Of a DNA stretch of 64,000 nucleotides, positions 19,307-28,083 are shown piece after piece. The stretch is from an uncultured Lentisphaerota bacterium (lineage in GTDB: Bacteria > Verrucomicrobiota > Lentisphaeria > Oligosphaerales > CAITYL01): assembly GCA_903921725.1 (NCBI GenBank), contig CAIXRA010000026.1, forward strand, positions 22,684 through 86,683, in the 5' to 3' direction. Both the position numbers and the translations under genes were made by a program. Each line of letters starts with the position of its first letter. The first letter of the stretch is position 1. Under the pieces are notes generated by a model that was not told the DNA's origin, made no database searches, and saw nothing but the letters and a program-made list of their open reading frames with translations.

Positions 19307-20227
19307 ATGAACGAGCTTGTCGAGAAGATCAACCGTCTGCGCCGGGAACGGCGCGCCATCATCCTCGCCCACACCTACCAGACGGGCGACATCCAGGATG
19401 TCGCCGACTTCGTGGGCGACTCCTACGGGCTCAGCAAGAAGGCCGCGGAGGTGAAGGACGCCGACATCATCGTCTTCTGCGGCGTCCGTTTCATGGCCGA
19501 AACCGCCGCCGTGCTGAACCCCGGCCGCACCGTCATCATGCCCGATGAGGACGCCGGCTGCCCGATGGCCGACATGATCACCGGCGACCAGCTCCGCAAG
19601 TTCAAGGCGGAACACCCCGGCGCACCGGTCGTCTGCTACGTCAACTCCACCGCCGAGGTCAAGGCGGAAAGCACCGTCTGCTGCACCTCCTCCAACGCCG
19701 TCAAGGTCGTGCAGTCCCTCGGCGACGTCCCGGAAATCCTCTTCGTGCCGGACAAGTACCTCGGCTCCTTCGTCGAGCGCAAGCTCGGACGCAAGCTGGT
19801 GCTGTGGAACGGATTCTGCCCGACCCACGCCATGATCCGCACCGAGACCGTCCTGCGCGTGAAGGCGGAACACCCGCAGGCGAAGGTGATGGTGCATCCG
19901 GAGTGCGTGCCCGAGGTCCAGGACCTGGCCGACTTCGTGCTCTCCACCGGCCAGATGTGCGACCTGGTGAAGACGACGGAGATCCGCGAGTTCATCATCG
20001 GCACCGAGGATGGCATCATGCACACGCTGCGCCGGACCGCGCCGCACATCGCGTTCCACCACCTCAGCCCCTTCCTGCGCTGCCCGAACATGAAGAAGAC
20101 GACGCTTGCGAAGATCGCGCACGCGCTGGAGACGCTGGAGACGAAGATCACCGTCCCCGCCGGCATCGCCGAAGCTTCCCGCCGCTCCATTCAGGCCATG
20201 CTCGACATCGCCGGCAAGGGCGGCTGA
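19307..20227 (+). CDS. nadA: Quinolinate synthase
   Basis: 306 residues. Condenses iminoaspartate with dihydroxyacetone phosphate to quinolinate in NAD biosynthesis. The oxygen-sensitive [4Fe-4S] ligands are visible at C85 (DAGCPMAD), C200 (VHPECVPEV) and C259 (LRCPNMKKT). Other family marks are LAHTYQTGDIQDVADFVGDSY at the N-terminus, YVNSTAEVKAES, FVPDKYLG and NGFCPTH. This is the NadA form with a compact N-terminus. nadB and nadC are not nearby. The start at 19307 has GGGA about 10 bp upstream. Confidence 0.97.
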   Translation: MNELVEKINRLRRERRAIILAHTYQTGDIQDVADFVGDSYGLSKKAAEVKDADIIVFCGVRFMAETAAVLNPGRTVIMPDEDAGCPMADMITGDQLRKFKAEHPGAPVVCYVNSTAEVKAESTVCCTSSNAVKVVQSLGDVPEILFVPDKYLGSFVERKLGRKLVLWNGFCPTHAMIRTETVLRVKAEHPQAKVMVHPECVPEVQDLADFVLSTGQMCDLVKTTEIREFIIGTEDGIMHTLRRTAPHIAFHHLSPFLRCPNMKKTTLAKIAHALETLETKITVPAGIAEASRRSIQAMLDIAGKGG

Positions 20228-20290
20228 AAAACCCGCCGGCGCAGGCATCTTTCCGTTCTTCCCTCCGTCCCTCCTTCCATTTTTCACTTT

Positions 20291-20330
20291 TTCCGTCCTT
20301 CCGTCCTTCCGTCCTTCCGTTTTTCCGTCC
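20291..20330. repeat. TTCCGTYY octamer tandem repeat
   Basis: Five head-to-tail octamers: TTCCGTCC three times, TTCCGTTT once, TTCCGTCC once, in an otherwise pyrimidine-rich intergenic stretch (about 20250-20330) between nadA and the TPR gene. A three-copy version of the same octamer lies inside the E2 coding sequence at 38181-38204. Confidence 0.85.
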
Positions 20331-20432
20331 GGCATTCGCTTGGAGGCGGAGGTGCGCGCCATCTCCCGGACGGGTGTACATTATGGCCCGACGGGCGCGC
20401 CCTGGCCGCCCGTCCCGGAATCCCATTCCACC

Positions 20433-23078
20433 GTGAACGAGAAACGCCCATCTTTTTTCCCCAGACTCCACTGCCGCAGGCTGGGCGTGGGCCTGGCGGC
20501 GCTGCCGCTGCTCCTGGCGCTGGCCGGTGCCGTCCTCCTGCTGCCGCAACTGACCCCTTCCTCGCACGCCGACTCCACGGGGAATCCATCCGATTACCCG
20601 GCCCGCGAAAAGGGACGCCGCGCAATGGGCGACTCGCTGTACGAGGCCGCCGAACGTTTCTTCACGGAATACCGCGACGCCGCGCGGGGCCGCGAACCGG
20701 CCTGCACCGACGCCGTCTACCGTCTCGTCCAAGCCCTCATGATGCAGAAGAAGGTGGACGCCGCCGCCGCCGCCCTGGCCGAGTACGATGCGGGCGGGAA
20801 ACACACTCAGGACGCCAACTACCGGGAGAAGCTCGAGATCTGGCGGGGCATCGTCCTCATGGACCAGAACAAGCTGGAGGACGCCCGCAGGATTTTCCAG
20901 GCCGTCGCCGACAGCTCCTCCAACGAGGGGCGGCGCGACCAGGCCCTGGAACAGCTCGGCGACGCGCTGGCGCGGATGGGGCGCTGGCCGGAGGCCGAAG
21001 CGGTCTTCCGCCGCATCCTCCAGCATCTGCAGCCCGGCAAGGAACCCGAACTCCGCCGCCGCGCCAACATCGGCGTGCTCAAAAGCCTGCTCGGCGGCGG
21101 CGACCCCGCGCGCGGAGAGGCGTACATGGCCGGCCTGGCGAAGGAAAACGCACCCGAAACGCTCAAGCCCTACCGCTGCCTGCTGATGCTCGCCCGGCAG
21201 CAGACCGACGATGCGTGGAAGCTCTTCCAGGAATGCCGCAAGGAACCGGCCGCCGCCACGGGGACTGATTTCTGGCTGATCGCCGGCAAGATGGCCGAGG
21301 CACTCTCCGCCGCCAAGCGCTTCGCCGAGGCGCGGGACGCGCTCGAGGCTTCCCTCTCCGCGGCACCCTCCGCAACCGAATCGCGCCAGACCCGCCTCCG
21401 CATGGTGGAATGCATCACCGCCCAGGGAAAGACCGAGGCCGCCATCGCCTCGCTGGAACAGTTCATGACCGATTTCCCCGGCGCCCCCGAGCTGGTCCCC
21501 GCCGGCATGTCGCTCGCCGACCTCCTCCGGCAGGCGAAGCGCTTTCTCCCCGCCGCCGAACGCTACCGCGCCGTCGCGGACAACAAGGCGGCGACGGCCG
21601 ACCTGCGCCAGCGCGCCGCCTACAGCCGCGCCCTCTGCCTGCGCGACGCGGGCCGGCTTGAGGACGCCGCCGCCGCCTTCGCGCTCGCCTCCTGGCTCGG
21701 ACAAACCCCGCAGCAGCAGTCCGACTCCCTCCTGCTCGCCGCCGAAACCGCCTTCGCCGCCGGACGCTTCACCGATGCCGCGACCTGGTATGGCAAGGCC
21801 GCCGACAGCTTCCCCTTCCTGCCGACGGCCGAAAAGGCGCGATTCAACCAGGCCGTCGCCATGGAGCGCGACGGCCGCGCCGCCGCCGCCGCCGCCGTCC
21901 TCCGCGACTTCATCGCCGCCCATCCCGCCGGAGAATTCCAGCAGCCGGCGCGGCTCGAACTCGGGCGGGCGCTGAAGGACGCCGCCGATTTCCCCGGCGC
22001 CATCCGCGAACTGAACGCCTTCGTCAAGGACACCCCCGCCAGCCCGCTCGCGCCGCAGGCCCTGCTGGAGGCGCACTCCGCCGCCGTCGGCAACGACGAC
22101 ATGCCCCAGGCCGTCGCCTTCCTCTCACGCCTGCTGGACGAATATCCGGAATCCACCCTCGCCGCCGACGCGCTCTACGAACGCACGCGCCTCCGCTTCA
22201 TGCAGGGCGAATCCCAGGCCGCGGAGAAGGACGCCGCGGCGTTCCTGGAGAAATACACCCCGTCCCGCTCCCCCAAGGGCGCCGACATCCTCATGTGGCT
22301 CGGCGATTATTTCCAGAACACCGGCCGCGCCGCCAAGGCTGAGGAAAGCTACATGGGCGTCGCCGCCCAGTACCCGGCCTCTCCCATCGCCCCGGACGCG
22401 CTCCTCGCCGCCGCCAAGAGCGCGTTCCGCCGCGGCAACCCCGAACGCGCCGCCAAGCTGGCCGACCCGCTTTTCCGCGATTACGCACAAAGCATGTCCC
22501 CCGATGTCCGCGCCCAAGCCTGTCTCATGCGGGGCGACATCCTGGCCGGCCAGGGCCGCCACGACGAGGCGTTCGCCCAGTTCACGGCCGCCGCCGCCGC
22601 CGACCCCGGAACGGCCGCCGCCTTCGCCGCGGAAGGGCGCCGCGCCGAAATGCTGTACAACCTCGCCGATGGCAAGCCGGAAAACTTGGAAAAGGCCGCC
22701 GGACTGTTCCGCACGCTGGCCGGCAACGAGAAGGCTCCGAAGGCGGAACGGGAAAAGGCGCGCTACCGTCTGGCCAAGACCTGCGAAAAACAGGCGCAGG
22801 CCGGCGGCGAAAAAGCCAAGTCGCTGCAAAAGGAAGCCGTCAAGGAATACCTGGAGATTGTCTACGACTACGACCTCGACGTCCGCGCCGGCAAAACCCG
22901 CGACTGGTTCTACTTCGCCCGCGCCGGCCTCGACGCCGCGCAGCTGCTCGTGCTCTCCGAGGAATACGAACAGGCCGCACGCCTCTACGAGCGCGTGGGC
23001 GCCGCCGGCATCCCGGAATCCATCGAGGCGCGCGCCAAAGCCGCCGAAATCCGCAAAGTCCACCGCCTGGACGAGTAA
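20433..23078 (+). CDS. Large membrane-anchored tetratricopeptide-repeat protein
   Basis: 881 residues from a proposed GTG start at 20433. It could start differently, since the frame is open back to 20106 and the ribosome-binding site is weak. Residues ~15-40 form a signal-anchor (LGVGLAALPLLLALAGAVLLL). Almost all the rest consists of TPR/Sel1-like helical pairs, for example DQALEQLGDALARMGRWPEAEAVFRRIL and DILMWLGDYFQNTGRAAKAEESYMGVAAQYP. No catalytic motif is seen. TPR arrays of this length usually scaffold complexes in the periplasm (gliding, secretion or pilus systems), but no partner is identifiable here. Followed by a long non-coding gap. Confidence 0.85.
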   Translation: MNEKRPSFFPRLHCRRLGVGLAALPLLLALAGAVLLLPQLTPSSHADSTGNPSDYPAREKGRRAMGDSLYEAAERFFTEYRDAARGREPACTDAVYRLVQALMMQKKVDAAAAALAEYDAGGKHTQDANYREKLEIWRGIVLMDQNKLEDARRIFQAVADSSSNEGRRDQALEQLGDALARMGRWPEAEAVFRRILQHLQPGKEPELRRRANIGVLKSLLGGGDPARGEAYMAGLAKENAPETLKPYRCLLMLARQQTDDAWKLFQECRKEPAAATGTDFWLIAGKMAEALSAAKRFAEARDALEASLSAAPSATESRQTRLRMVECITAQGKTEAAIASLEQFMTDFPGAPELVPAGMSLADLLRQAKRFLPAAERYRAVADNKAATADLRQRAAYSRALCLRDAGRLEDAAAAFALASWLGQTPQQQSDSLLLAAETAFAAGRFTDAATWYGKAADSFPFLPTAEKARFNQAVAMERDGRAAAAAAVLRDFIAAHPAGEFQQPARLELGRALKDAADFPGAIRELNAFVKDTPASPLAPQALLEAHSAAVGNDDMPQAVAFLSRLLDEYPESTLAADALYERTRLRFMQGESQAAEKDAAAFLEKYTPSRSPKGADILMWLGDYFQNTGRAAKAEESYMGVAAQYPASPIAPDALLAAAKSAFRRGNPERAAKLADPLFRDYAQSMSPDVRAQACLMRGDILAGQGRHDEAFAQFTAAAAADPGTAAAFAAEGRRAEMLYNLADGKPENLEKAAGLFRTLAGNEKAPKAEREKARYRLAKTCEKQAQAGGEKAKSLQKEAVKEYLEIVYDYDLDVRAGKTRDWFYFARAGLDAAQLLVLSEEYEQAARLYERVGAAGIPESIEARAKAAEIRKVHRLDE

Positions 23079-23280
23079 CCCGCGCGCTTCACGGGACACG
23101 GAACGGCGCAAAAAACAGCCCGTTCCGCCAGCGCAACGCCCTTTGGTTCAACCTGAATCCCGAAGTTGGCGCCGGCGGACTAACCCGCATATTTCATAAA
23201 AATGGCGATCCGCCGCGCGATGCATTTTTGGCAAGGCCGTTCCATTTGATCATCGCCAACAGGAGAAGGCGCGGAGTCCT
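23079..23280. other. Non-coding gap with no recognisable feature
   Basis: Left part of a 630-bp gap between two genes facing each other. No conserved ORF, tRNA or clear terminator was seen. The right part holds the inverted-repeat element at 23281-23431. Confidence 0.5.
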
Positions 23281-23431
23281 TTGGAGTGCGGCAATGCGTG
23301 CATCCGTTTGCCGCTTTCCAACCAAGGCGGAGCCACCATCAACAATACCTCAGCCAGCAATGAGAGAAGGGACGCCAGCGCTCCGCGCGAATTAAAAGCG
23401 GCGAACGGATGCGCTTATCGCCGCACTCCAA
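23281..23431. repeat. 37-bp imperfect inverted repeat element (MITE-like)
   Basis: Arm 23281-23317 (TTGGAGTGCGGC...CCGCTTT) pairs with 23395-23431 with five mismatches over 37 bp. The core bases ATCCGTT and GCCGCTTT are fully conserved. The 77-bp centre has no ORF. The symmetry and length suggest a non-autonomous mobile element or a structured RNA. A TTGACA at 23448 with TTTAAT 19 bp later lies just outside. Confidence 0.7.
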
Positions 23432-23708
23432 ACCTGCACCAAACAGCTTGACAGGACAACCGCGTTGACCTGTTTAATGGAGCACAAGTTTACAGAAATT
23501 ATCAAAGGGCCCAAACGATACACGTCGTGAAATAGGCGGGCTAGCTCCGCGGGACGGACATCCCGCCAGTAAAATGCGTGCCGTTCATGAACGCCAGGCA
23601 CCCAGAGTTCATGGGCGCAGAACGCTTGAGCCGGATTCCCTGTTTTGAATGCGGGATTCCGGAAATCGAGCGGGAGGACGGCGGCTCCTGCGTTTCCCTT
23701 ATGCCGCC

Positions 23709-24395
23709 TTACGGCAGGGGAGGAGGCGTGGAACCACTTCCAGCGGCGGCGCGGCGCGCCTCCTTGCGCGGCGGCGGCGAGCGGCGTTCCCCGAGCAGCT
23801 CCTGCACGCGGCGGCCGCAGATTTCGGCCTTTTTCCCCTTGCGCAACTCCAGCGCGGAGGAGGCGGCCTTCAAGCGTTCTTCCTGTTCGGCGGTTTTCTT
23901 GTCGAACGCCGTCTCCACCGCAGCCTGAAGAGGGATCTTCAACTGCGCCGCCTCCGCGGAATCCCTGCAGGCCAGGTATTTTTGGGCGAGATCAAGACAC
24001 GCTTTTTCTTCGGGAGCCACGGCGGGTTTTTTTGTTTTTTCCGTCTTCTTCTCTGCCTTTTTCTCCGCCTTTTCCTGCTTTTCGGAACTGCTGATCTCGT
24101 CGCGGTTTTTCATCCAGCGCTCGCGCATTTCCTTGCGGAACCCTTCCGGGTCGTTCCTGCGCAGCTCCGTGAGCCTCTTGAACTCCTCCGGACGGTCCTT
24201 CTGCAACTGCTGGACAAAGCGTTCGACCGCCTCGGCCCGGCGCGCCTCCGCACCTTTCTGCGCCGATGCCCTCACGCCCTCACCGACCGGCGGCGGAACC
24301 CGCGCTCCCTCCGTATCCGTCTGTGCAAAACCGGCCACGGGCAAAAGAACGGCCAAGCCGGCCGCGAGCCACCATCTTCCAACGTTCATCCGCAT
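23709..24395 (-). CDS. Exported coiled-coil protein in sigma-factor operon
   Basis: 228 residues, family not recognised. Cleavable signal peptide (NVGRWWLAAGLAVLLPVAGFAQ), so probably periplasmic. Strongly charged helices follow: RFVQQLQKDRPEEFKRLTE and LRRNDPEGFRKEMRERW form two similar units, then a Lys/Glu-rich segment (EKQEKAEKKAEKKTEKTKK) and a C-terminal helical part with three cysteines (KACLDLAQKYLACRD, EICGRR). TTGGAGAA supports the start at 24395. It follows the anti-sigma gene by 23 bp, so it may be a periplasmic sensor or target of that pathway; this is inferred from position only. Confidence 0.8.
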   Translation of the reverse strand: MRMNVGRWWLAAGLAVLLPVAGFAQTDTEGARVPPPVGEGVRASAQKGAEARRAEAVERFVQQLQKDRPEEFKRLTELRRNDPEGFRKEMRERWMKNRDEISSSEKQEKAEKKAEKKTEKTKKPAVAPEEKACLDLAQKYLACRDSAEAAQLKIPLQAAVETAFDKKTAEQEERLKAASSALELRKGKKAEICGRRVQELLGERRSPPPRKEARRAAAGSGSTPPPLP

Positions 24396-24418
24396 ATGGC
24401 ATTCTCCAATCGACATCA

Positions 24419-24916
24419 TCATCTGGACGTCGTCATCCGTTCCATGCACCGCTCGATCCGATCAAGCTCGGCATCCCTCAAATCCTCGTCGCCGACGTAA
24501 ACCGGGCCGGCCGCCTCATCGCCCGCTTCCGAAATCCCATGTGCCGCAACCGGATCCGCATCCCATGCCAGCAGCGCCTCGTCAGCGGGTGACCGCCCAC
24601 CCTCGTAGGGTGCCATCATCAGCGCGCCCACGGCGAGCAGCGTGGAGAACGAGGCCGCCAGCGCCAGCTTCACCTCGGGCGTCAGCAGCCGCCAGCCCGT
24701 CCGCCGCCGCGGTGTCCGCGCCGCCAGCCGTTCCCGGGCCAGACCCCGGATGCGCTCGTCCAGCGCGGCGGACGGCGATGCGTCCGGGACCGCCCCCAGC
24801 GCCAGACGTTTCGCCCGCGCAAAGCCGCGGCACTCGGCGCACTCCGCCAGATGCCGCTCCGCGTCCGGCGGCACCGCGCCCGCCAGAATTCGCGCCTGTA
24901 TGTTTTTGCAGTTCAT
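24419..24916 (-). CDS. Putative zinc-binding anti-sigma factor
   Basis: 165 residues. The N-terminus has the HxxxCxxC zinc anti-sigma pattern (ERHLAECAECRGFA, about residues 21-34), preceded by MNCKNIQARILAG. One membrane segment near residues 85-100 (KLALAASFSTLLAVGALMM) separates the cytoplasmic domain from an acidic C-terminal region likely in the periplasm (YVGDEDLRDAELDRIERC). It would hold the ECF sigma factor encoded 26 bp upstream inactive at the membrane until a signal is received. Start at 24916 chosen because the protein begins directly with the zinc domain. Confidence 0.85.
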   Translation of the reverse strand: MNCKNIQARILAGAVPPDAERHLAECAECRGFARAKRLALGAVPDASPSAALDERIRGLARERLAARTPRRRTGWRLLTPEVKLALAASFSTLLAVGALMMAPYEGGRSPADEALLAWDADPVAAHGISEAGDEAAGPVYVGDEDLRDAELDRIERCMERMTTSR

Positions 24917-24942
24917 AAACCAAACCCCCGTCCGAATTCCCA

Positions 24943-25506
24943 CTACAGCCACTCCCGCAACTCCTTGCGGATATTCTGCACCGCGTAATGCATGCGCCCC
25001 AGCACGGTGTTGATGCTCGTCTTCTGGATCTCCGCGATTTCCTTGAACGGGATTCCCTGCTGCCGCAGCAGGAGGACTTCCTTCTGCTCCGGCCCCAGCC
25101 TTCCGATGACCTCTGCCAGCGCCGCCCTCAGCTCCCCGTCCGCCACCAGTTCCGCGGCGTCCATCCCCTCGTGGGCGATCACTTCCTCGATCTCCTCCAG
25201 CGCCACGTCCCCCTCGCCCCTGCCGGTGCCGGACGTCCTGAAATTGTCCATCGCCAGATTGTGCGCGATCCGGAACATCCACCCGATGAATTTCTGCTGT
25301 TCCTGGTAGCGCGGCAGCGCGTCCAGCACCTTCACCCATGTCTGCTGGAACAGGTCGTCGGCCAACGCCGCGCGCCCCGGAACCAGCTGGTTGAGATACC
25401 CGTAGAGCGGACGCCGGTACCGTTCGTAGAGCTGGTCGAACGCGCGGGCGTCGCCGCCGAGATACGCCCCCACAAGTTCGCGGTCTGACAAGTTCCGTTC
25501 ATCCAT
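24943..25506 (-). CDS. ECF-type RNA polymerase sigma factor
   Basis: 187 residues. Region 2 spans about 10-85 (FDQLYERYRRPLYGYLNQLV, DDLFQQTWVKVLDALPRYQ, FIGWMFRIAHNLAMDNFR) and region 4 about 130-180 (LGPEQKEVLLLRQQGIPFKEIAEIQKTSINTVLGRMHYAVQNIRK, the -35-recognition helix-turn-helix). There is no region 1.1 or 3, as expected for ECF factors. The GAGGA site before 25506 fits well. First gene of a three-gene minus-strand operon with its anti-sigma and an exported coiled-coil protein. Confidence 0.95.
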   Translation of the reverse strand: MDERNLSDRELVGAYLGGDARAFDQLYERYRRPLYGYLNQLVPGRAALADDLFQQTWVKVLDALPRYQEQQKFIGWMFRIAHNLAMDNFRTSGTGRGEGDVALEEIEEVIAHEGMDAAELVADGELRAALAEVIGRLGPEQKEVLLLRQQGIPFKEIAEIQKTSINTVLGRMHYAVQNIRKELREWL

Positions 25507-25909
25507 GGCATCCTCGCCCCGTATAACGCAAAACGGTCCGGTTTATTGCCCCGGCCGTTCCACCAAGTTTTCCAGTAGCGCCGCGGCAGGCAGCGGCGCT
25601 GAAGCGCCGGGTTCAACCGTTCGGGAATGGCGGCGCCTTAAAATAGCACTGCCAGAGCCGTTGGCACGCCGCCTCGGCTCCAGGATGCGGCCTTTGCGAA
25701 CTCCGCGGGCTCCGCCCGCTGCGCCAGCGCCGCGGCGAACGCGCAGAGCAACCCATCGAAAGTGCCGTCGTGGAGGAAAATCACGGAACCCCGCCCTTTC
25801 ACGCGGCCAAAGATAACCGGCGAAAAGCCAAATGCATTCTCCCGAAGAGGCGCGGAGATGCAGGGCGCGGAACACGGGTTTCATGGGACAGGCGGATTAT
25901 ATTGCCCCC
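25507..25909. other. Divergent intergenic region, nothing further recognised
   Basis: 403 bp between the sigma-factor gene (minus) and ruvC (plus). It should hold both promoters. No repeat array, RNA gene or convincing promoter was found; a TTATAT-like hexamer lies about 15 bp before the ruvC start. Confidence 0.4.
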
Positions 25910-26440
25910 ATGACCACCGCGAAGAACAGTACCGTCATCCGCATCCTCGGCGTGGACAGCGCCCTGCGCTGCACCGGTTTCGGCCTGATCGACACCGACG
26001 GGCAGCAGTACCGCGCCGTCGACTGCGGCGTCATCCGCACCTCGCCGAAGGAGCCGATGAGCGAATGCCTGCGCCGGCTCGCCGGCGGCGTGCGCGAACT
26101 CGCAGAAGGCTACGCGCCGGACGTGGTGGCGCTCGAGGGCGGCTTCTTTTTCAAGAACGCCAAGACCGCCATGGTCCTCGGCATGGCCCGCGGCGCCGTC
26201 GTCGCCGCCCTGACCGAGCTGCGCCTGCCGATCTACGAGTACGCGCCGCGCCGCGTCAAGCAGGCCGTGTGCGGTTACGGCAATGCGGGCAAGGAACAGG
26301 TCGCCCTGCTCGTCGCCCAGATCCTGAAGATCCCCGTCGCCGACGTGAAAGACGACGCCACCGACGCGCTCGCGCTCGCCATCTGCCACGCCCAGACCCG
26401 CTTCACCGTCCAGGGGCTGCGCCTGCCGGATCCGCTGTAA
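25910..26440 (+). CDS. ruvC: Crossover junction endodeoxyribonuclease RuvC
   Basis: 176 residues. RuvC resolves Holliday junctions together with RuvAB. RNase H-fold acidic residues are visible: Asp in ILGVDSALRCTGFG at the N-terminus, Glu in VVALEGGFFFKN, and the Asp pair in KDDATDALALAICH near the C-terminus. KQAVCGYGNAGKEQV also matches the family (usually KKAVTGNGRASKEQV). The frame is open back to 25832, but the ATG at 25910 gives a standard-length protein. ruvA and ruvB are not adjacent. Confidence 0.95.
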   Translation: MTTAKNSTVIRILGVDSALRCTGFGLIDTDGQQYRAVDCGVIRTSPKEPMSECLRRLAGGVRELAEGYAPDVVALEGGFFFKNAKTAMVLGMARGAVVAALTELRLPIYEYAPRRVKQAVCGYGNAGKEQVALLVAQILKIPVADVKDDATDALALAICHAQTRFTVQGLRLPDPL

Positions 26441-26785
26441 ACGGGCGGGACGCCCTTGCGGCGTCCGCAAACGCATGGTCTCGCGCAGAGGCGCAGAGGC
26501 GCGGAGTTTTAACCACAAAATTCCACAAGATGGGCGCAAGGCAAGGGATATGGCACCGGAGTCTTTTGCGCGGTGCCCGCAGCACGGGAGGGCGGCCGTC
26601 CCGCCCGGCAACGGGGCGGAGGAGGCACAAGCGCTGTACCTAAGGCCTTCTCTTCTTCCCCTGAGCCAACGTCAGAACCGAGCGACACAGGCGGCCCAGC
26701 GTGTCAGCATTGGGAGCTGACGTGGCCGCCCCACGTTCGCTCCGGTGTTCTTGTTGGGTAATTGTTTTGTACACTTTAATGGACT
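26441..26785. other. Intergenic gap with GCAGAGGCGCAGAGG-type short repeat
   Basis: 345 bp after ruvC. Contains GCGCAGAGGCGCAGAGGCGCGGAG near 26484-26506; a similar GCAGAGGCGCAGAGG tract occurs near 10535 and a reverse-complement relative near 27985-28010. No gene seen. Confidence 0.45.
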
Positions 26786-27487
26786 CTACTTCATCTGATA
26801 GGCGAACTTGGAACCAGGAAGGAAGTATCCGAGGTCCGATGTGAAAAACACAGAGGGATTCTCTGCTTGTAACATTACCGGTTTGCCTTTCGCGTCTGCC
26901 CAAATTTGATGCAACAAAGCCACCGGCTTTCCCGCGTATGTGGCGTCTCGTCCCTGGCTCTCGAAATACACAATGGTGCGGCTTTCTTTTGGCGCGATAT
27001 CAATCGACCATTTCAATATCTTGAAGTTGCCAATGCTCTTTTTCGTTGGATCAACATCGCATACGGCCTCAAACATACGCCCCCACTCGTTGCCTATTTC
27101 GACGACAAGCCAAGGGTATTCGTAAATTAGCGTGCGATTGCTAAGGTTCTCTATCTTCGCCACCACTCTTGCAGGTTTGCTTTCCTCCACTTGAATGTCT
27201 GTAACCTGAAAAGAGAAAACCTGCTCTGCGGCAGCGTTTTTAAAAACCACTGTCTGCCCGCTTCGCCGGGACATCCTGATCCCGCAAGCGATAAGAATGG
27301 CAGTGATCGTGAGCGTGACGGCGATCACTGCCGTGAGTTTTCCAATGCCGATCCGGTTTGCCTTGGCGTTGAAATAATCGCCCATTGACTGAGAATTGTT
27401 GGCTTTTGGAAGCGGTGGCGGTACTGACGGATGACTGCATGAGTCGAGTGGAGCGGCGGGTGTGGTCTTGTTGTTTTCGGTCGTCAT
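26786..27487 (-). CDS. Hypothetical single-span membrane protein, low GC
   Basis: 233 residues, not recognised. AAAAGGAG lies about 9 bp before the ATG at 27487. The N-terminus is Pro/Ser/Asn-rich (PSVPPPLPKANNSQSMGDYF), then comes one membrane segment (LTAVIAVTLTITAILIACGI) and an extracytoplasmic beta-rich domain (VFSFQVTDIQVEESKPARVVAKIENLSNRTLIYEY). Such a layout is seen in proteins that sense or modify envelope components, but no motif fixes a role. GC is near half, much lower than the surroundings, and codon use is more AT-tolerant, which suggests recent acquisition. Repeats lie upstream of it. Confidence 0.78.
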   Translation of the reverse strand: MTTENNKTTPAAPLDSCSHPSVPPPLPKANNSQSMGDYFNAKANRIGIGKLTAVIAVTLTITAILIACGIRMSRRSGQTVVFKNAAAEQVFSFQVTDIQVEESKPARVVAKIENLSNRTLIYEYPWLVVEIGNEWGRMFEAVCDVDPTKKSIGNFKILKWSIDIAPKESRTIVYFESQGRDATYAGKPVALLHQIWADAKGKPVMLQAENPSVFFTSDLGYFLPGSKFAYQMK

Positions 27488-27682
27488 TGTGTCCGTCTCC
27501 TTTTGTTTTGTCCAACCATTCAATGGGTCGAGTCGACCTTTGCTGGTTTTTAATCTGCTTGGGTCGGCTCGCGGCCAAGCAAGAGGGCGGCACGGCGGAG
27601 ACCGGCATGCGCCCGTTTATTGGGAAATAGCATAGCGGCGGAGGCGGACGATTGCCAATCGCCGGGAGCGGCCACCGGCAAG

Positions 27683-27776
27683 CGCCCCAAAGGGGCACGG
27701 GATGACAGCCCAGGGCAAAGCGAAGCGACGCCCTGGGTTGGCCAAGATGTCCAATTCCGCCCTGAAAGGGCAATGG
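27683..27776. repeat. Three-hairpin intergenic element, copy 3
   Basis: GCCCCAAAGGGGC (27684-27696), a long middle stem CCCAGGGC...GCCCTGGG (about 27709-27736, with AAAGCGAAGC in the loop) and GCCCTGAAAGGGC (27759-27771), in the same order as the copy at 10675. The stretch after it (to about 27840) has further GC-rich palindromes, and 27870-27925 contains CACCGTCACACCG repeats like those inside the gene at 46179. The rest of the 27488-28083 gap is without genes. Confidence 0.8.
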
Positions 27777-28083
27777 ACGCGATGCATGGCCGGGCGGGAC
27801 GCCCGCCGTCCTGTCGCCGGGCAAGATGCCCGCCCGTGGAAGCCGGCAAGATGCTGGCGCTCCCGTCTTCACCGCCACACTGTTTTACTGTCACACCGTC
27901 ACACCGATTCCCGTGGCACGCTCCCGTCCTCAACCCTCCACCGTTGCAGCCTTCATTTCGTGCCCATTCGTGTGATTCGTGGGGACTCTCCGCACCTCCG
28001 CGCCTCTGCGGGAGAAACTTTGCTGCGTTTTCCGTGTCGTGTATAGTTCGCAGCAACACCATCATTCCAAGGGGGGATGACCC

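Noticed and set aside
27240..27878. Minus-strand 212-codon frame over the repeat-rich gap upstream of the low-GC gene
   Set aside because: Overlaps the real gene in another frame and is made of translated hairpin repeats (GYHP, LPFQGG type).
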